Source of the DNA: Schoenoplectus triqueter
Taxonomy: Eukaryota > Streptophyta > Magnoliopsida > Poales > Cyperaceae
Direction of reading: 5' to 3'
DNA length: 32,235 nucleotides
Assembly: GCA_964058805.1 (NCBI GenBank)
Contig: CAXKVV010001724.1
Coordinates: forward strand, 1 to 32,235
Positions within the stretch are counted from its first letter, which is position 1; every line of letters starts with the position of its first letter. Of the stretch, positions 30,161 to 32,235 are shown piece after piece. The position numbers and the translations under genes are program-made. The notes under the pieces are model-generated. The model saw only the letters and a program-made list of their open reading frames with translations. It ran no database searches and was not told the DNA's origin.

Positions 30161-30452
30161 ATTTATATTCTTTAGAAGTTCTTTATATCATAATTTTGTT
30201 GCTTGTAAATCATTTTCATATTTTTAGAGTTTTTATGTATTTTGTTTATTAAAAAAAGATCTATTTTTAAATGTAAACATTCATTATTTCATTATTATTT
30301 TAGACTTGTTTAAAAAAATGAAAAAAGTTATAAAAAACTTTTTAAACATTCGACTAGTAAGGAATTGAAAATTGATAACGCAGACTAAATACCGCAGGTA
30401 ATCAGCATTGAAAGAAAAAGAAAAAAAAAGGAAATGACTACATACAAGGATA

Positions 30453-30895
30453 CATGGGCGGATGTAGGATTTTAGTCAGGGGGGCAAATATTGGATTGTA
30501 ATAGTTTATCGGGTTTAAATCCATTAACTAATCGGGTACTAAATAAAAAAATAATAATTTAATATATATTCTTACCTAATAAAAAAATTATTAGAATAAT
30601 AACATTTTATATATTAAAAATAACAATAAAATAAAGCTCAAAGTAATAGATAATCAAGTTGATGAAGAAAATTTTCGTCTATAAAACTTTATATTTTGAT
30701 ATATTTACATAATTATTTTATTATATATGATATTAAATATTTTTTTCTCAATAAAATTAATCAGACAATTCAGGGGGGGGGGGCAAAAAAATTTTCCAGG
30801 GGGGGCAAACTATCGAAAATATTACCGAAAAGCACTGTTTTTCAAAATCCAGGGGGGGACCGCTGCCCCCCTGGCCACAGCTGCATCCGCCCCTG
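30453..30895. mobile_element. 443-bp hAT-like MITE
   Basis: The left end is CATGGGCGGATGTAG and the right end, read on the minus strand, is CAGGGGCGGATGCAG, giving 15-bp terminal repeats with two mismatches. Both ends also have a CAGGGGGG-type run just inside. The 8-bp sequence CAAGGATA flanks it at 30445-30452 and 30896-30903. Terminal repeats of the CAGGGGCGGA type with 8-bp duplications are common for plant hAT MITEs. Open frames across it (30696-31088 and neighbours) are by-products of G-runs. Confidence 0.88.
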
Positions 30896-30903
30896 CAAGG
30901 ATA

Positions 30904-32235
30904 TACTATCCAGTGATATCTTCTTGCTGTTAATATGCTGTTATATTCTCCCAATTCCTCCTCTCTTCCTTCCCTCCACTTCTTCCTTCCCAAAGTTCCA
31001 ATTTGCCCCAAGCCTAAAATCCCTCAATTTTACAGACTTTTGCAACTTGACCAGAGCATTAAATCGGTCCCGTTGTTTGCACTGTTGATTTAAATAGTTC
31101 TCTCCTCAGGCCTCTTACAAACTCTCATTTATATTACCTGTGCTCTCATCTTTTATTTTTATTTCTGAAGGCATATTTAATAGAAAATTAATCTAATTTT
31201 GTATTCGTGTCTGCGTGCAAACCAATCAACTCTATGCCATATTTTTTCACCAATAAATAAGTATAATATTTGGGTGATCTATTGTGGTTGGAGATTCAAA
31301 TGTACTTCATTATAAATAGTTAAATTTTAACTACTTTGACTTTCAACTTTTATCAAAAACAAATAAATTTATTCATAAAGCCCGACGCTTAAAACCCACA
31401 AGGCTTCCGATTTTAGGTTATTTGTTTTAGCTTTATAATGCAAGGCCCATCAGGTAACCTCTTCGGCCCATATATAGGATTTTATCACTGGACTGAACTA
31501 CGCATTCTATTCATGGAATTCAGCGAACATGTTTTTTTAGCGAGTAGTTAATCTAATTTAAGATTTTGGACAATAATTAAAATATTATTTTTGTGTACTT
31601 TAGTATAATAGACTTAATTGAATTATCTTTTCACTCAAACGTAAAATAACAAATGAGAGTAGTTGTTAATCCAAAAATGTGTTTTTCTTCACCCCATCCA
31701 GTCGTATCCTACAAAAATACCTCGTGATGAATTTTATAGGAGAAAAACACAAAATTGAATAAAAAAATATGATTTTTTTTTGACAACTTGATACAAACCC
31801 TAGCTTGTAGTAAAAGTAAATTGTGTCAGCATTTTTTCCTTGCAGATTCTAAATTAAATACCTCGTTTAATATTAAAGACTGCAGGATTAAGATGAAGTT
31901 ATCTGGAAACTATTTTTAAATTGAATTAGTTATATTTTATTTCTTTAGTTCATAATTATAAAATTTGGTCCCTTTAAAGGAATACATTTTATCTCATTTC
32001 ACAAATACAGAAATAGTGTAAAAAATTAAAAAAAAAAAAGTAAAGGGGCTGAGATCGGCCCCTTCTAGTTGGTGTATAAAAAAAATTCATGCTGAAAAAA
32101 ATGATTTTTTTTCTAAAAGTAAAAAAAAAATATATATGAAGAGGAAGAGGGACTTGTGCCTTGGGAGAAAAAAGAAAGAAAGAAGTGTTCTATTGATGAG
32201 GGAAGAAAGTTTACGGGTGATATTGCCTCCGTGTG
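30904..32235. other. intergenic DNA, no gene supported
   Basis: Contents are a CT-rich stretch (30950-30990), a possible promoter at 31444-31478, and a small hairpin (32043-32064, AAGGGGC with GCCCCTT). The final 100 bp is purine-rich. No coding frame of substance was found. Confidence 0.45.
31444..31478 (+). promoter_or_regulatory. possible promoter: two GGCCCAT motifs and a TATA-like box
   Basis: GGCCCAT occurs at 31444-31450 and 31465-31471, directly followed by TATATAGG. GGCCCA is the core of site II (TCP-type) elements found in many plant housekeeping promoters. The downstream frame from ATG 31514 is only 12 codons, so any transcript would need splicing or extend past the window. Confidence 0.25.

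Noticed and set aside
28956..30192. TTATATCA as an 8-bp target duplication for the GGGTC element
   Set aside because: The sequence is AT-rich, the implied right terminus does not match the left terminus, and the offset from TAGGGG is odd. It is not strong enough to fix the right end.
30696..31088. 130-codon frame across the hAT-like MITE edge
   Set aside because: It crosses the MITE's right terminus and target duplication and is produced by G-runs, so it cannot be an ancestral gene.
32043..32064. Terminator-like hairpin AAGGGGC/GCCCCTT
   Set aside because: It is a short 7-bp stem with no gene beside it in a plant genome, so there is no support for a functional role.

Overview
This window is AT-rich plant nuclear DNA, most likely from an angiosperm, and consists of intergenic sequence rather than host genes. 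The evidence is two plant-type Ty1/copia LTR retrotransposons with initiator-Met-tRNA-like primer sites, a plant-type non-LTR (LINE) zf-RVT fragment, and hAT-, Mutator- and CACTA-like DNA transposon remnants. I cannot name the species. No intact host gene can be demonstrated; the only host-gene candidate is an open frame running in from the left edge (2-199).

Layout. 1-6833: AT-rich intergenic DNA with a roughly 0.8 kb TTA-type microsatellite (1370-2150), a CACTA-like remnant with a 61-bp-arm foldback (3330-3769), a decayed CGAGC-rich hAT-like remnant (about 4705-5200) and two weak small ORFs. 6839-21226: copia element A (241-bp LTRs, TSD ATAAC), whose reverse transcriptase region is split by copia element B (9814-19687; 2098-bp LTRs, TSD ACCTT). 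21367-21881: a broken LINE fragment. About 21954-23073: a second CACTA-like remnant. 23206-27678: a non-autonomous hAT-like element (8-bp TSD GTTTTTCA) that itself contains a solo LTR of the B family (23799-25933, minus strand, TSD AATTA) and a 377-bp Mutator-like MITE (26971-27347, 9-bp TSD GAGAATGAG). About 28966-30160: a GGGTCG-repeat hAT-like remnant around a long inverted-repeat element (29184-29945). 30453-30895: a hAT-like MITE with 8-bp TSD CAAGGATA. The last 1.3 kb has little recognisable content.

How the parts relate. Element A is the older insertion: its LTRs differ at 6 of 241 positions by my reading and its gag-pol has many nonsense changes. Element B is much younger: its LTRs differ at about 5 of 2098 positions. 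Yet B's coding region carries several frameshifts and stops and lacks most of RNase H. The simplest reading is that B was already defective when it inserted and was copied in trans by a relative. B also has an unusually long leader (about 1.9 kb) packed with tandem units that fold into hairpins, with compensatory base changes between copies. Its LTR has a 12-bp TGACATCA-type array just upstream of the TATA box, with 5 copies in both B LTRs and 8 in the solo LTR. These B-family features are the best candidates for something undescribed. All comparisons and counts were done by eye.
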